From Sinorhizobium arboris LMG 14919 (lineage in GTDB: Bacteria; Pseudomonadota; Alphaproteobacteria; Rhizobiales; Rhizobiaceae), in contig NZ_ATYB01000014.1 of the NCBI RefSeq assembly GCF_000427465.1, forward strand, positions 1,077,570 through 1,141,569: DNA of 64,000 bases. The letters are read 5' to 3'. The notes under the pieces are model-generated. The model was not told the origin of the DNA, did not search any database, and was given only the letters and a program-made list of their open reading frames with translations. Below are positions 1-9,859 of the stretch, one piece after another. Position numbers and translations under genes: made by a program. Numbering within the stretch: position 1 is the stretch's first letter; each line of letters opens with the position of its first letter.

Positions 1-20
1 TCAACATGATGAAGGGCTGA
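1..20 (+). CDS. nuoK: NADH-quinone oxidoreductase subunit K, 3' end only
   Basis: Only the last codons (NMMKG) and a TGA stop at 18-20 lie in the window. The stop is 7 bases before the nuoL start, as expected for nuoK in a nuo operon. The identity rests on this position and on the short C-terminal peptide, so it is an inference. Confidence 0.6.
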
Positions 21-27
21 GAGGGCT

Positions 28-2022
28 ATGGATACCATCGTCAAGGCTATCGTCTTCCTGCCTCTGATCGGCTTCCTGATCGCCGGCCTTCTCGGCACGC
101 AGATCGGCGCCAAGGCATCCGAATATGTGACCAGCGGTCTGATGCTCGTCACCGTCGCGCTATCCTGGTTCGTCTTCTTCCATGTCGCTCTCGGCGAGGA
201 GGAGATGATCAAGGTTGCGGTGCTGCGCTGGATCCAGTCCGGAAGCTTCGATGTCGAATGGGCTTTCCGCGTCGATACGCTGACGGCCGTCATGTTCGTC
301 GTTGTCAACACGGTATCGACCCTGGTGCATATCTACTCGATCGGATACATGCACCACGATCCGAACCGGCCGCGCTTCTTCGCCTATCTGTCGCTCTTTA
401 CCTTCGCGATGCTGATGCTCATCACGTCGGACAATCTGCTGCAGATGTTCTTCGGCTGGGAAGGCGTCGGTCTCGCGTCATATCTGCTGATCGGCTTCTG
501 GTACAAGAAGCCTTCTGCCAATGCGGCGGCGATGAAGGCCTTCATCGTCAACCGCGTCGGCGACTTCGGTTTTTCGCTCGGTATCTTCTGCGTCTTCGTC
601 CTATTCGGCTCGATCAATTTCGAGACCATCTTTGCCGCCGCTCAGAACTATCTGCCGGCCGAAGGTGCTGCGGCAGGGGACGCAGTCATCAATCTTTTCG
701 GAATGCAGCTCGACAAGGGGCATGCCCTGACGGCCGCCTGCCTGCTGCTCTTCATGGGCGCCATGGGCAAGTCGGCGCAGTTCCTGCTGCACACCTGGCT
801 GCCGGACGCCATGGAAGGTCCGACTCCGGTTTCAGCACTTATCCATGCCGCGACCATGGTGACCGCCGGCGTCTTCCTCGTCGCCCGCATGTCGCCGCTC
901 TTCGAGCTGTCGCCGGACGCTCTCACGGTCGTCACGGTGATCGGCGCGATCACCGCGTTCTTTGCGGCGACGGTCGGTCTCGTCCAGAACGATATCAAGC
1001 GCGTCATCGCCTATTCGACCTGCTCGCAGCTCGGCTACATGTTCGTTGCACTCGGCGTCGGCGCCTATGGCGCGGCGATCTTCCACCTGTTCACGCACGC
1101 CTTCTTCAAGGCGCTCCTGTTCCTGGGCGCGGGCTCGGTCATCCATGCCGTCGACGGCGAGCAGGACATGCGTTACATGGGCGGATTGCGCACGCATATT
1201 CCGGTCACCTACTGGATGATGTTCATCGGTACGATCGCGCTCACCGGCGTCGGCATTCCCGGCACGGTCATCGGCACGGCGGGTTTCTTCTCGAAGGATG
1301 CGATCATCGAATCCACCTTCGCCTCGCATAGCGTCGTTTCCGGTTTCGCCTTCGTGCTGCTGGTCATCGCGGCGCTCTTTACCAGCTTCTACTCCTGGCG
1401 CCTGACCTTCATGACGTTCCACGGCAAGCCGCGTGCCTCCTCGGACGTCATGCACCATGTCCACGAGTCGCCCCAGGTGATGCTGGTGCCCCTTTACGTC
1501 CTGGCCGCCGGCGCCCTCGTCGCGGGCTTCCTCTTCCACGATTATTTCTTCGGGCATCACTATGCCGAGTTCTGGCAGGGCGCTCTGTTCACGTCGGCCG
1601 AAAACGAGCTTCTCGAGGAGTACCACCACGTTCCCCTGTGGGTGAAATGGAGCCCGTTCGCGGCCATGGCGCTCGGTCTCTTCACGGCCTGGTACATGTA
1701 CATCCGCTCGCCGGAGACGCCGAAATATCTCGCCGATCAGCATCGCGGGCTTTACCGCTTCCTGCTCAACAAGTGGTATTTCGACGAACTCTACGATTTC
1801 CTGTTCGTCCGTACCGCCAAGCGCCTCGGCACCTTCCTCTGGAAGGAAGGTGACGGCCGGGTGATCGACGGGTACGGCCCGAACGGGATCGCTGCGCGCG
1901 TTCTCGACGTGACCGACCGGGTGGTCCGCCTGCAGACCGGTTACCTTTACCACTACGCGTTCGCCATGCTGATCGGCATTGCAGCGCTCGTTACATGGAT
2001 GATGCTCGGGAGTTCCTTCTGA
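28..2022 (+). CDS. nuoL: NADH-quinone oxidoreductase subunit L (complex I, antiporter-like)
   Basis: This is the distal proton-pumping subunit of respiratory complex I in the inner membrane. The 664-residue, strongly hydrophobic protein has the usual NuoL length. It carries the conserved segment with K248 and the [20 protein letters not shown] stretch typical of the proton channel, plus a C-terminal tail consistent with the lateral helix. The ATG follows a GAGAGGG ribosome binding site. The stop TGA overlaps the ATG of nuoM by one base, which implies translational coupling. It belongs to the nuo operon entering from the left. The family call is certain. Whether this is the only nuo operon of the genome cannot be seen here. 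Confidence 0.97.
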   Translation: MDTIVKAIVFLPLIGFLIAGLLGTQIGAKASEYVTSGLMLVTVALSWFVFFHVALGEEEMIKVAVLRWIQSGSFDVEWAFRVDTLTAVMFVVVNTVSTLVHIYSIGYMHHDPNRPRFFAYLSLFTFAMLMLITSDNLLQMFFGWEGVGLASYLLIGFWYKKPSANAAAMKAFIVNRVGDFGFSLGIFCVFVLFGSINFETIFAAAQNYLPAEGAAAGDAVINLFGMQLDKGHALTAACLLLFMGAMGKSAQFLLHTWLPDAMEGPTPVSALIHAATMVTAGVFLVARMSPLFELSPDALTVVTVIGAITAFFAATVGLVQNDIKRVIAYSTCSQLGYMFVALGVGAYGAAIFHLFTHAFFKALLFLGAGSVIHAVDGEQDMRYMGGLRTHIPVTYWMMFIGTIALTGVGIPGTVIGTAGFFSKDAIIESTFASHSVVSGFAFVLLVIAALFTSFYSWRLTFMTFHGKPRASSDVMHHVHESPQVMLVPLYVLAAGALVAGFLFHDYFFGHHYAEFWQGALFTSAENELLEEYHHVPLWVKWSPFAAMALGLFTAWYMYIRSPETPKYLADQHRGLYRFLLNKWYFDELYDFLFVRTAKRLGTFLWKEGDGRVIDGYGPNGIAARVLDVTDRVVRLQTGYLYHYAFAMLIGIAALVTWMMLGSSF

Positions 2023-3533
2023 TGACCGATTGGCCCGTACTTTCCGCGGTCACCTTCATGCCGCTCGTCGGCGTACTGCTTCTCCTGCTCACAAGGGAAG
2101 ACAGCGCCTACGGCCGCCGCAACATCCTGAACGTCTCGCTGCTGACGACCGTCTTCACGTTCCTCGTGTCGCTCTACATCTGGTACCAGTTCGACCCGTC
2201 GAACCCGGGCTTCCAGATGGTCGAGAAGCGGGAATGGCTCGGCACCGGCATTTCCTACCATCTGGGCGTCGACGGCATTTCCGTCCTCTTCGTTCCGCTG
2301 ACGACATTCCTGATGCCGTTCTGCGTGCTGGCAAGCTGGGTAACGATCGAGAAGCGTCTGAAGGAATACATGATCGCGTTTCTGATCCTGGAAACGCTGA
2401 TGCTGGGCGTCTTCGTGTCGCTCGACATCATTCTCTTCTACGTCTTCTTCGAGGCGGGCCTCATCCCGATGTTCATCATCATCGGTGTGTGGGGCGGCAA
2501 GGAGCGCGTCTACGCGAGCTACAAGTTCTTCCTCTATACGCTGCTCGGCTCCGTCCTGATGCTGCTTGCCATGATGGCGATGTACTGGCAGGCGGGCACC
2601 ACCGACATCACGCAATTGCTCGCCTATCAGTTCCCGCGCGAAATGCAGACCTGGCTATGGCTTGCCTTCTTCGCCTCCTTTGCGGTGAAGATGCCCATGT
2701 GGCCGGTGCACACCTGGCTTCCCGATGCGCACGTCCAGGCGCCGACGGCAGGATCGGTCATTCTTGCCGGCATCCTCTTGAAGCTCGGCGGCTACGGCTT
2801 CCTGCGCTTCTCTCTGCCGATGTTCCCGCTGGCGTCGGACTTCTTCGCGCCTTTCGTCTTCACGCTGTCGATCATCGCGATCATCTACACCTCGCTGGTG
2901 GCGATGATGCAGACGGACATCAAGAAGCTCATCGCCTATTCCTCGGTCGCGCATATGGGTTATGTGACGATGGGAACCTTCGCGGCGAACGTTCAGGGCG
3001 TACAGGGCGCGATCTTCCAGATGCTGTCGCACGGCATCGTCTCGGGGGCGCTCTTCCTTTGCGTCGGCGTCGTCTATGACCGGCTGCATACGCGCGAGAT
3101 CGCGGCCTATGGCGGCCTCGTCAACAACATGCCCAAATATGCCGTCGCCTTCATGGTGTTCACCATGGCCAATGTCGGCCTCCCGGGAACGTCGGGCTTC
3201 GTCGGCGAAGTGCTGACGCTGGTGGGCGCCTTCCGCGCGAACACCTGGGTTGCCCTGTTCGCGACGACCGGTGTCATCCTGTCGGCCGCCTACGCACTCT
3301 GGCTCTACCGTCGCGTGATCTTCGGCGCGCTGGAAAAGGAAAGCCTCAAGGCGCTGCTCGATCTGTCGGGGCGCGAGAAGCTCATTCTCTATCCGCTGGT
3401 GATCCTGACGATCTTCTTCGGTGTCTATCCGGCACCGGTCTTCGACGCGACCGCGGCCTCCGTGGACTTGCTCGTCAACAACTACGCCGCCGCCCTGCAG
3501 GCAGCGCAAGACGTTGCGCTTTCGGTGCAATGA
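2022..3533 (+). CDS. nuoM: NADH-quinone oxidoreductase subunit M (complex I)
   Basis: This is the second antiporter-like membrane subunit of complex I. The ATG at 2022 overlaps the nuoL stop (TGATG). A longer in-frame start at 1995 would lie inside nuoL and is less likely. The 503-residue protein has the hallmark [10 protein letters not shown] segment (membrane glutamate) and [20 protein letters not shown] (channel region), with many transmembrane helices. It is cotranscribed with nuoL and nuoN; 18 bases separate its stop from the nuoN start. Confidence 0.97.
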   Translation: MTDWPVLSAVTFMPLVGVLLLLLTREDSAYGRRNILNVSLLTTVFTFLVSLYIWYQFDPSNPGFQMVEKREWLGTGISYHLGVDGISVLFVPLTTFLMPFCVLASWVTIEKRLKEYMIAFLILETLMLGVFVSLDIILFYVFFEAGLIPMFIIIGVWGGKERVYASYKFFLYTLLGSVLMLLAMMAMYWQAGTTDITQLLAYQFPREMQTWLWLAFFASFAVKMPMWPVHTWLPDAHVQAPTAGSVILAGILLKLGGYGFLRFSLPMFPLASDFFAPFVFTLSIIAIIYTSLVAMMQTDIKKLIAYSSVAHMGYVTMGTFAANVQGVQGAIFQMLSHGIVSGALFLCVGVVYDRLHTREIAAYGGLVNNMPKYAVAFMVFTMANVGLPGTSGFVGEVLTLVGAFRANTWVALFATTGVILSAAYALWLYRRVIFGALEKESLKALLDLSGREKLILYPLVILTIFFGVYPAPVFDATAASVDLLVNNYAAALQAAQDVALSVQ

Positions 3534-3551
3534 TCAAGGGACCGATTGGAC

Positions 3552-4994
3552 ATGACTGCTGAAACCCTTATCGCCAGCCTGCAACTCTCGATGCCCGAGC
3601 TGATCCTTGCGGTCGGCGCGATGGCACTCCTGATGATCGGCGTCTTCTCGAGCGAAAGAGCCACACCGACCGTGACCGGGCTTGCGGTCGCGGTGCTCAT
3701 CATCGCAGGGCTTTGGCTCGTGCTGAAGACCGGTGTGGGGGAGGCCTATGGTGGCGCCTTCCTTTCCGATCCGTTCGCCAAGTTCATGAAGGTGCTCGCG
3801 CTGATCGGCTCGATCACCGTGATGGTGATGACCGTCGGTCACGCGCGTTCGGCCCAGATCGACCGGTTCGAGTTCCCCGTGCTTCTGGTTCTGGCCACCC
3901 TCGGCATGCTGCTGATGATCTCGGCCAACGATCTCATCTCGCTCTACCTGTCGTTGGAACTGCAGTCGCTCGCCCTCTACGTCGTGGCGGCAATCAACCG
4001 CGACAGCGTCCGGTCGACGGAAGCCGGCCTGAAATATTTCGTTCTCGGTGCGCTGTCTTCGGGGATGATGCTTTACGGCATGTCGCTCGTCTACGGTTTC
4101 ACCGGGCATACCGGCTTCGGCGAGATCGCCGCAGCGCTGACGGCCGAGGGCCGGTCGCTCGGGCTCGTCTTCGGGCTGGTGTTCATTCTCGCGGGACTTG
4201 CGTTCAAGATCTCCGCGGTGCCCTTCCATATGTGGACGCCGGACGTCTATGAAGGTGCCCCGACGCCGGTGACGGCGTTCTTCGCCGCCGGACCGAAGGT
4301 TGCGGCCATTTCGATCCTCGTGCGCATCGTCATCAATGCCTTCGAGCCCGTCGTCGCCGACTGGCAGCAGATCGTCGTCTTCATTTCGATCGCATCGATG
4401 CTGCTCGGCTCCTTCGCCGCTATCGGCCAGCGCAACATCAAGCGGCTGATGGCCTATTCCTCGATCGGCCACATAGGCTATGCGCTCGTCGGCCTCGCCG
4501 CCGGCTCCATGGCCGGCGTTCGCGGCGTGATCCTCTATATGCTGATCTACATGGTCATGACGCTGGGCACTTTCGCCTGCATCCTCGCCATGCGCCGGAA
4601 GGAAGGCGAGCATGTCGAAGGCATTGACGATCTCGCCGGGCTTTCGCAGACCAACCCGTTCATGGCGACGGTGCTCACGATACTCATGTTCTCGCTGGCC
4701 GGCATTCCGCCGCTGGCAGGCTTCTTCGCCAAGTACTTCGTCTTCGTTGCGGCAATCGAGGCGCAGCTCTATGCGCTGGCGGTTATCGGCGTGCTCGCTT
4801 CCGTCGTCGGCGCCTACTACTATCTGCGGGTCATCAAGGTGATGTGGTTCGAGGAGCCCAGGGGCGAGTTTGCCCGGACGGCGGGCGAGCTTCGGCTGGT
4901 GTTCGGTCTGTCCGGCCTCTTCGTGCTCGGCTATGTGCTCATCGGGGGTCCGCTCGGAAGCGCCGCCGAGGCCGCGGCACGGACCTTCTTTTGA
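3552..4994 (+). CDS. nuoN: NADH-quinone oxidoreductase subunit N (complex I)
   Basis: This is the third antiporter-like subunit of complex I, with 480 residues. The start at ATG 3552 is preceded by AAGGGA at 3536-3541, a good spacing. An in-frame TTG at 3546 is possible but less suited. The segment [20 protein letters not shown] marks the family. The stop TGA at 4992-4994 overlaps the putative TTG start of birA, so the last nuo gene is coupled to biotin protein ligase. Confidence 0.97.
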   Translation: MTAETLIASLQLSMPELILAVGAMALLMIGVFSSERATPTVTGLAVAVLIIAGLWLVLKTGVGEAYGGAFLSDPFAKFMKVLALIGSITVMVMTVGHARSAQIDRFEFPVLLVLATLGMLLMISANDLISLYLSLELQSLALYVVAAINRDSVRSTEAGLKYFVLGALSSGMMLYGMSLVYGFTGHTGFGEIAAALTAEGRSLGLVFGLVFILAGLAFKISAVPFHMWTPDVYEGAPTPVTAFFAAGPKVAAISILVRIVINAFEPVVADWQQIVVFISIASMLLGSFAAIGQRNIKRLMAYSSIGHIGYALVGLAAGSMAGVRGVILYMLIYMVMTLGTFACILAMRRKEGEHVEGIDDLAGLSQTNPFMATVLTILMFSLAGIPPLAGFFAKYFVFVAAIEAQLYALAVIGVLASVVGAYYYLRVIKVMWFEEPRGEFARTAGELRLVFGLSGLFVLGYVLIGGPLGSAAEAAARTFF

Positions 4995-5758
4995 CCGGCG
5001 GACCGAGTGGCGGCCGGATTTCGCCTGGGGATTTCCGGCACGTTGCGCTCGCCGAAACGGTTTCGACCAACAGCGAGTGCCTTCTGCGGGCGCACGAGGG
5101 TGATCCCGGCAATCTCTGGATCACCGCGGCACGCCAGACCGGGGGCAGGGGCCGGCGCGGGCGCGCCTGGTTCTCGGAACCGGGAAACCTCTACGCATCC
5201 CTTCTGCTCATCGACCCGGCTCCGGTGGATAAACTGCATGCGCTGCCGCTTGCGGCGGCGGTAGCGGTTCACCGGGCCATCCGCCGGGTGATGCCACCGG
5301 GCGGGGCCGAAGTCGCAATCAAGTGGCCGAACGACATTCTGATCGACGGTCGAAAAACTTGCGGCATTCTTCTCGAAGGTGAGGTTCTGGCGGAGGGGCG
5401 GCGGGCGCTGGTGATCGGCTGCGGCGTCAATGTCGCCGTCATGCCGGAGGAGGCGCTTTACCCCGTCACGTCGCTTCGGCGGGAGGGTGCGACAGTCTCT
5501 CCCGAGGAGCTGTTCGCGCATCTTTTCGTAACCATGGCCGAGACGCTCGCCGTCTGGGATCGTGGTGCCGGTGTCGCCGCAATCATCGATCAGTGGCGTG
5601 CCGCGGCCAAGGGTATCGGCGAGGCGATCACGGTCAACCTGCCGGACCGCTCGCTTTCCGGCCGCTTTACGGGTATCGATCGGGACGGCCGGCTTCTGCT
5701 CGACACGGGTTCCGGCCCGCCGCAAGCCATAGCGGCCGGCGACGTATTTTTTGGATGA
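4991..5758 (+). CDS. birA: Biotin--[acetyl-CoA-carboxylase] ligase
   Basis: The enzyme activates biotin with ATP and attaches it to biotin carboxyl carrier protein; accB lies at 48389-48868 of this window. The 255-residue protein shows the biotin ligase core motifs: [10 protein letters not shown] (biotinyl-AMP loop), IKWPNDIL (catalytic lysine region) and GCGVNV. There is no N-terminal helix-turn-helix domain, so this is the ligase-only type, not the E. coli repressor type. The chosen start is TTG 4991, overlapping the nuoN stop. Frames further upstream lie inside nuoN. The start is moderately sure, the function strong. Confidence 0.92.
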   Translation: MTGGPSGGRISPGDFRHVALAETVSTNSECLLRAHEGDPGNLWITAARQTGGRGRRGRAWFSEPGNLYASLLLIDPAPVDKLHALPLAAAVAVHRAIRRVMPPGGAEVAIKWPNDILIDGRKTCGILLEGEVLAEGRRALVIGCGVNVAVMPEEALYPVTSLRREGATVSPEELFAHLFVTMAETLAVWDRGAGVAAIIDQWRAAAKGIGEAITVNLPDRSLSGRFTGIDRDGRLLLDTGSGPPQAIAAGDVFFG

Positions 5759-5783
5759 TTAAAAAGTAGAGGCGCATCACAAT

Positions 5784-7451
5784 ATGGCGCAGGATGAAGA
5801 ACTGGTGTTCTTGCCGCTCGGCGGCGTCGGCGAAATAGGCATGAATCTCGGCCTCTACGGCTATGGAAGGCCGGGCCACCGCCAGTGGATCATGGTCGAT
5901 TGCGGCGTGACCTTTCCCGGTCCGGAGCTGCCCGGGGTCGATCTGGTTCTGCCTGATATCGCGTTTCTGGCCGAACAGCGCCGCAACCTGAAGGGCATCA
6001 TTATCACCCATGCCCATGAGGACCATTACGGGGCCCTGAACGATCTTTGGCCGGGGCTGAACGTTCCCGTCTATGCCTCGCCCTTCACTGCGGGCATGCT
6101 GGAGGCCAAGCGCGCGTTCGAAAAGTCGCGCGGCGAAATCCCGATTACGATCTTCAAGCAAGGCGATCGCATCAATGTGGGGCCCTTCAGCATCGAAGCC
6201 GTGGGGGTCAATCATTCGATCCCGGAGCCGATGTCGCTCATCATCCGCACGCAGCTCGGCACCGTCGTGCACACGGGCGACTGGAAGATCGATCTCGAGC
6301 CTTCGCTCGGTCCTCTGACCGACGAGACGCGGTTTCGCCAGATCGGCGAGGAGGGCGTCCTCGCTCTCGTCTGCGATTCGACGAATGCACTGCGCGAAGG
6401 CGTCTCGCCGTCCGAACGGCAAGTCTCCGAAAGCCTCGCCAGGATCATCGCCGAAGCCGAGGGCCGCGTCGGGATCACCACCTTCTCCTCGAATGTCGGC
6501 CGCATTCGTTCGGTTGCGGAAGCGGCGGAGGCTGCCGGCCGGGAGGTGCTCCTGCTCGGCAGTTCGATGAAGCGCGTCGTCGACGTTGCGCGCGACATCG
6601 GGCTTATGGAAGGATTGAAGCCGTTTCTGGCGGAGGACGAGTTCGGTTACATTCCGCGCGACAAGGTCGTCGTCATCCTGACAGGCAGCCAGGGCGAGCC
6701 GCGCGCCGCGCTTGCCAAGATCGCCCGCGACGAGATGCGCAACGTGGCCTTCTCGGCCGGCGACACGATTGTCTTTTCGTCGCGCACCATCCCGGGCAAC
6801 GAAAAGGCGATCAACGACATCAAGAACGGGCTGATCGAGCAGGGCATCCACATCATCACGGATAGCGAGGCGCTGGTGCATGTTTCGGGCCACCCGCGGC
6901 GTACCGAGCTCCAGCAGATGTACCAGTGGGTGAAGCCGCAGATCGTCGTGCCGGTGCATGGCGAGGCCGCGCATCTGACGGCACATGCGGAGCTTGCGCT
7001 GCAATCGGGAATCCCAAGCGTGCCGCGACTGCGCAATGGCGAAATGCTGCGGCTTGCGCCTGGACCCGCGGAGGTCATAGACGAGGCGCCGCACGGCCGC
7101 ATCTACAAGGACGGCACCCTCATCGGCGATTTCGATGAGATGGGGATCGGCGAACGCCGCAAACTTTCCTTTGCCGGGCACGTTTCCGTCAATGTCGTAC
7201 TCGACAATCGCTACGACTTTCTGGGTGACCCGGACGTCGTACCGATCGGTCTTCCGGAATACGACGACGAAGGCGAGGCGATGGAGGATACGCTCTATGA
7301 TGCTGTGCTCGGCGCAGTGGAGAGCATTCCGCGGGCAAAACGGAAGGACCTTGCGACGTTGCAGGAAGCCGTTCGCCGCGCCGTGCGCAGCACCGCCAAT
7401 CAGGTCTGGGGCAAGAAGCCGGTCGTGACGGTTTTCATCACGAAAGTCTGA
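5784..7451 (+). CDS. rnj: Ribonuclease J
   Basis: This is a metallo-beta-lactamase/beta-CASP ribonuclease with 5'-exonuclease and endonuclease activity on RNA. The 555 residues begin with a metallo-beta-lactamase domain carrying H76-A-H78-E-D80-H81. A beta-CASP part with GSSMKR and LTGSQGEPRAAL follows, then a C-terminal domain. In S. meliloti, RNase J is reported to mature 5' ends of 16S and 23S rRNA. The gene lies 25 bases after birA in the same direction, so it may share the transcript. It coexists with RNase E (53968-56736), unlike in E. coli. Confidence 0.95.
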   Translation: MAQDEELVFLPLGGVGEIGMNLGLYGYGRPGHRQWIMVDCGVTFPGPELPGVDLVLPDIAFLAEQRRNLKGIIITHAHEDHYGALNDLWPGLNVPVYASPFTAGMLEAKRAFEKSRGEIPITIFKQGDRINVGPFSIEAVGVNHSIPEPMSLIIRTQLGTVVHTGDWKIDLEPSLGPLTDETRFRQIGEEGVLALVCDSTNALREGVSPSERQVSESLARIIAEAEGRVGITTFSSNVGRIRSVAEAAEAAGREVLLLGSSMKRVVDVARDIGLMEGLKPFLAEDEFGYIPRDKVVVILTGSQGEPRAALAKIARDEMRNVAFSAGDTIVFSSRTIPGNEKAINDIKNGLIEQGIHIITDSEALVHVSGHPRRTELQQMYQWVKPQIVVPVHGEAAHLTAHAELALQSGIPSVPRLRNGEMLRLAPGPAEVIDEAPHGRIYKDGTLIGDFDEMGIGERRKLSFAGHVSVNVVLDNRYDFLGDPDVVPIGLPEYDDEGEAMEDTLYDAVLGAVESIPRAKRKDLATLQEAVRRAVRSTANQVWGKKPVVTVFITKV

Positions 7452-7509
7452 TTTCGGTGCGTGACGCCCTTCGTGGGCGTGCGCTGCAAGGCAAGGAACG
7501 GAGCGTCCG

Positions 7510-7914
7510 ATGTTGGGAAAAGTGAACCATGTGGCAATCGCGGTTCCGGACCTTTTGGCCGCAGTGGAAAGCTATCGCTCCACTCTCGGAGCATCGGTCA
7601 CGGAACCGCAGGCGCTGCCTGAACATGGCGTCACCGTCGTCTTCGTGACATTGCCCAACACCAAGGTCGAATTGCTGGAGCCGCTCGGCGAGGCATCGCC
7701 GATCTCCGCCTTTCTCGAGAAAAACCCGGCCGGCGGCATGCACCACATCTGCTATGAGGTGGACGACATCATCGCTGCGCGCGACCGGCTGACGCTGGCG
7801 GGGGCGCGCATCCTCGGCGATGGCAACCCGAAAATCGGCGCGCATGGCAAGCCGGTCCTGTTTCTCCACCCCAAGGATTTTCAGGGCACTTTGATCGAAC
7901 TCGAACAGGTGTGA
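7510..7914 (+). CDS. mce: Methylmalonyl-CoA epimerase
   Basis: This is a vicinal-oxygen-chelate fold protein of 134 residues. It interconverts (R)- and (S)-methylmalonyl-CoA in the propionyl-CoA to succinyl-CoA route. Two glyoxalase-like halves are visible. Likely metal ligands are H7 (NHVAIAV), H79 (GGMHHICYEV) and E130 (GTLIELEQV), the pattern of bacterial epimerases rather than lactoylglutathione lyases. It starts 58 bases after rnj, past a small hairpin near 7463-7479 (ACGCCC/GGGCGT arms, no T-tract), so it may be cotranscribed. Confidence 0.88.
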   Translation: MLGKVNHVAIAVPDLLAAVESYRSTLGASVTEPQALPEHGVTVVFVTLPNTKVELLEPLGEASPISAFLEKNPAGGMHHICYEVDDIIAARDRLTLAGARILGDGNPKIGAHGKPVLFLHPKDFQGTLIELEQV

Positions 7915-8053
7915 CAGTCGGGCGCGGGGAAGATGTTTGCCGGCCGGGCCGCTCGGCGGTATAAGGAAGTCCGACGCTCCAACTCTTTGAAGCTGCGCAC
8001 TTCCGGACGGAAACCGCCGCGCACTTTGTCCTGGAAGGCTCTAGAGATTTCCG

Positions 8054-8323
8054 ATGTCCTTCTTTTCGACCTTCGCCATCTATTTCATCATCTGGTGGAT
8101 CACGCTCTTCATCGTGCTGCCGCTGGGAGTGCGGACGCAGGCCGAGGAGAACGATGTCGTCCCGGGAACCGTCGAGAGTGCTCCCGCACGTTTCCGCGCC
8201 CTCAGAGTCGTGCTGCTCACGACGGTGATCGCCGCGGTGATCCATTTCGGCTGGTACGTCATTTCGGTGAAGCTCGGCTACGACTTCGACGCCATTCCCC
8301 GCTTCGCGCCGAAATTCTACTGA
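8054..8323 (+). CDS. DUF1467 family small membrane protein
   Basis: This 89-residue protein has two predicted membrane helices (about residues 6-25 and 50-70) joined by a polar segment containing GVRTQAEENDVVPGTVESAP, characteristic of DUF1467. The family is common in alphaproteobacteria and usually sits between the epimerase gene and proS, as here. The function is unknown. The start ATG at 8054 is the first in frame. Confidence 0.85.
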   Translation: MSFFSTFAIYFIIWWITLFIVLPLGVRTQAEENDVVPGTVESAPARFRALRVVLLTTVIAAVIHFGWYVISVKLGYDFDAIPRFAPKFY

Positions 8324-8411
8324 GCGATTGCGGGCCCACAATCACGACAGCCGTATAATGGTGTCCTCTCCTGTGCGTGTCATTGTCATAGAGGTGAGGA
8401 GCGGAGAGGTG

Positions 8412-8436
8412 GAATCGACCTAAAATCACGGTGATC
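8412..8436. repeat. Half copy of a dispersed rhizobial intergenic repeat
   Basis: On the minus strand this reads GATCACCGTGATTTTAGGTCGA. That closely matches the left part of the inverted-repeat element at 52018-52065 (GATCACGTTCATGATTCTAGG...). It lies in the 8324-8542 gap between DUF1467 and vapC, which otherwise holds only a CCTCTCC...GGAGAGG inverted pair and no gene I can support. Confidence 0.5.
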
Positions 8437-8542
8437 CATAGGCGCGATGGGGGAGTGCGGTAGAGCCCTCGCGTCTTCTCGTCTTTCGAGGCCAAGGCGG
8501 TCATGACAAGGCTGTGAGCCTTCGCGCATTCTCAGATGGCCG

Positions 8543-8938
8543 TCAGACCGTCAGGGAAGGGGGCGTGGGGGCATCCAGGGCGTAGGGTTCGCGTATGCCC
8601 GGGTCGTCGGCCGGAAAGTCCTTGGTATTCCGCGTCACGAGCAGAAGGCCGGCGGTCTGCGCCGTTGCCCAGATCACCGCGTCGGGCAGCGTGATGCGGT
8701 GCGACCTGCGCAATGTCACCGCACGGCTGGCGATCTCATCGTTCAAGGCGATCATTTCGAAACCGTCCAGGAAGCGCCGGGTCGGCTCAACCAGATCGGC
8801 GTCCGCTCCAACCATCACCTCCATCCAGGTGATGATGCTGATGGCCCGTTTTTCGAAACGGTCAAGTTCCTTGCGTGCCTGCGGCACCGCATTCAGATGA
8901 TCGATAAGGATATTGGTATCGAATAGTGCGCCTACCAT
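8543..8938 (-). CDS. vapC: VapC-family PIN-domain toxin ribonuclease
   Basis: This 131-residue PIN domain protein has the four acidic residues of the active site: D7 (LFDTNILID), E40 (WMEVMVG), D86 (LPDAVIWAT) and D107 (TRNTKDF). VapC toxins cleave specific RNAs with Mg2+. The start ATG at 8938 overlaps the end of the upstream antitoxin gene by 7 bases, the standard antitoxin-first arrangement. A longer frame reaching 9169 would cover the antitoxin and is rejected. The RNA target cannot be told from sequence. Confidence 0.88.
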   Translation of the reverse strand: MVGALFDTNILIDHLNAVPQARKELDRFEKRAISIITWMEVMVGADADLVEPTRRFLDGFEMIALNDEIASRAVTLRRSHRITLPDAVIWATAQTAGLLLVTRNTKDFPADDPGIREPYALDAPTPPSLTV

Positions 8939-9150
8939 TCGCCGCGCACCTTCTCCTGATAAGTCAGACCGTCGACTTTGCGCTTGCCCCACAAACCGAA
9001 GCCATCTTCGATCTGCTCGCGATAATGACGGTTGAGATAGTCGTCGATGGCTTCGCGGATCAGAGCCGCGCGGGACCGGCGCACCCGCTTGGCGAGGGTG
9101 TCGAGGGCTTCGACCTGGGTATCGTTCATATCGATCAAGGCTCGCATCAT
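8932..9150 (-). CDS. vapB: Ribbon-helix-helix antitoxin (VapB type)
   Basis: This 72-residue protein has an N-terminal ribbon-helix-helix (CopG-like) DNA-binding region (QVEALDTLAKRVRRSRAALI) and a C-terminal tail that would bind the toxin. The ATG follows GGAGGAC directly. It overlaps vapC by 7 bases. A palindrome just upstream (9161-9179) is the likely autoregulatory operator. The class is inferred from fold pattern and context; the exact antitoxin subfamily is uncertain. Confidence 0.8.
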   Translation of the reverse strand: MMRALIDMNDTQVEALDTLAKRVRRSRAALIREAIDDYLNRHYREQIEDGFGLWGKRKVDGLTYQEKVRGEW

Positions 9151-9160
9151 GTCCTCCGAT

Positions 9161-9179
9161 GATATGCACTATGTATATC
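9161..9179 (-). promoter_or_regulatory. Putative vapBC operator/promoter
   Basis: The inverted repeat GATAT-N9-ATATC lies 10 bases upstream of the vapB start, within AT-rich sequence that could hold the minus-strand -10 region. Ribbon-helix-helix antitoxins normally bind such sites to repress their own operon. The assignment is by position and symmetry only. Confidence 0.5.
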
Positions 9180-9319
9180 GTATGGTCTTGGGCGCCGGAA
9201 GGAAAAAGATCGCCTCATTCCGTCCAAGGGTCGCAGGCCGTCGGCCGGGTCCAGCTCTTGACAGCCAACAAAAAGACACTGTTCAAACTGCTTCGCCCCA
9301 ATTTCGAGATGAAAAAACC

Positions 9320-9349
9320 AAAAAAAAACAAGGCCAAAGCCTTGTTTTT
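9320..9349 (-). terminator. Rho-independent terminator of the sRNA
   Basis: A perfect 11-bp stem (9324-9334 with 9339-9349), loop of four bases, is followed on the minus strand by nine T (9328-9320). It has T-rich sequence on both sides, so it could also stop plus-strand transcription. Confidence 0.85.
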
Positions 9350-9469
9350 GAAGTTTCGCGTGATCTTTAATCCGTTTCCGGCGGCAGCGAACAAGCGCGC
9401 CTAAGATCTTATCCTCCCAAGACTTGACCGCGAATTTCGGCAGGAATTTGGTCTTCCTGCCTGTTTTGT
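9320..9469 (-). ncRNA. Small RNA Smr9C (alpha-r9 family)
   Basis: A minus-strand transcript of about 150 bases is supported by three elements. A sigma70-like promoter lies just upstream (9476-9504). A 5' hairpin has GGCAGGAA/TTCCTGCC arms (9439-9461). A 3' rho-independent terminator consists of AAAAACAAGGC/GCCTTGTTTTT arms followed by a run of nine T on the minus strand. Size, strand and position between the small genes and proS agree with S. meliloti Smr9C as I remember it; the name is therefore from memory. A long reading frame through the region lacks a start codon and is not considered coding. Confidence 0.75.
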
Positions 9470-9475
9470 GAGCCG

Positions 9476-9504
9476 AAATTAGCTCAAACCTTGGGCGCTG
9501 TCAT
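9476..9504 (-). promoter_or_regulatory. Promoter of the 9320-9469 sRNA
   Basis: On the minus strand ATGACA (9504-9499) is followed after exactly 17 bases by TAATTT (9481-9476). This places the start of transcription near 9469 and gives an RNA of about 150 bases. Confidence 0.6.
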
Positions 9505-9548
9505 CTGCTTTTTTTGCATTTTTGCTACAGTCGGGCAAAATTTTCCCG

Positions 9549-9577
9549 TTGACACCGATCGTCTTCCTCCTGTTACT
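9549..9577 (+). promoter_or_regulatory. Possible proS promoter
   Basis: TTGACA at 9549-9554 is followed after 17 bases by GTTACT at 9572-9577. The -35 is perfect, the -10 weak. It would give proS a leader of about 275 bases. I see no conserved leader structure in 9578-9859 and no other gene there. Confidence 0.35.
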
Positions 9578-9859
9578 GGCGTGCTCTTTTGCCGCAGGGC
9601 ATGTCTGGTGTTTCTTATCCGGGACATGCGTCGGCGCAACGTCCTGCCAGCGCCAGCGGCAGGGTTCCCTTCCGCGCGCGAAGCGGCTATGAACGCTGAA
9701 CTCGAAGGGTTCCCGTCGATGCGTCGCCGGGAAATCAAGAGCCCTGTTAGAATGGCAACAGCTGCCTTCCCTGATCTCAGGCGAAGAGGGCCGCCGAAGC
9801 ACAACGTCAATTCGCCCGAATCTGTCGATAGTGCGAATTCACCAGTTCTGGAACCTGTC

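Noticed and set aside
3546..3551. TTG start for nuoN two codons upstream
   Set aside because: The ATG at 3552 has better spacing from AAGGGA and matches the usual N-terminus.
9159..9404. Plus-strand frame across the Smr9C locus
   Set aside because: It runs through the sRNA terminator with poly-Lys from A-runs and has no ribosome binding site.
9491..9859. N-terminal extension of ProS
   Set aside because: Extra 123 residues overlap the sRNA promoter and are low-complexity; the family begins at MRLSRFFMP.
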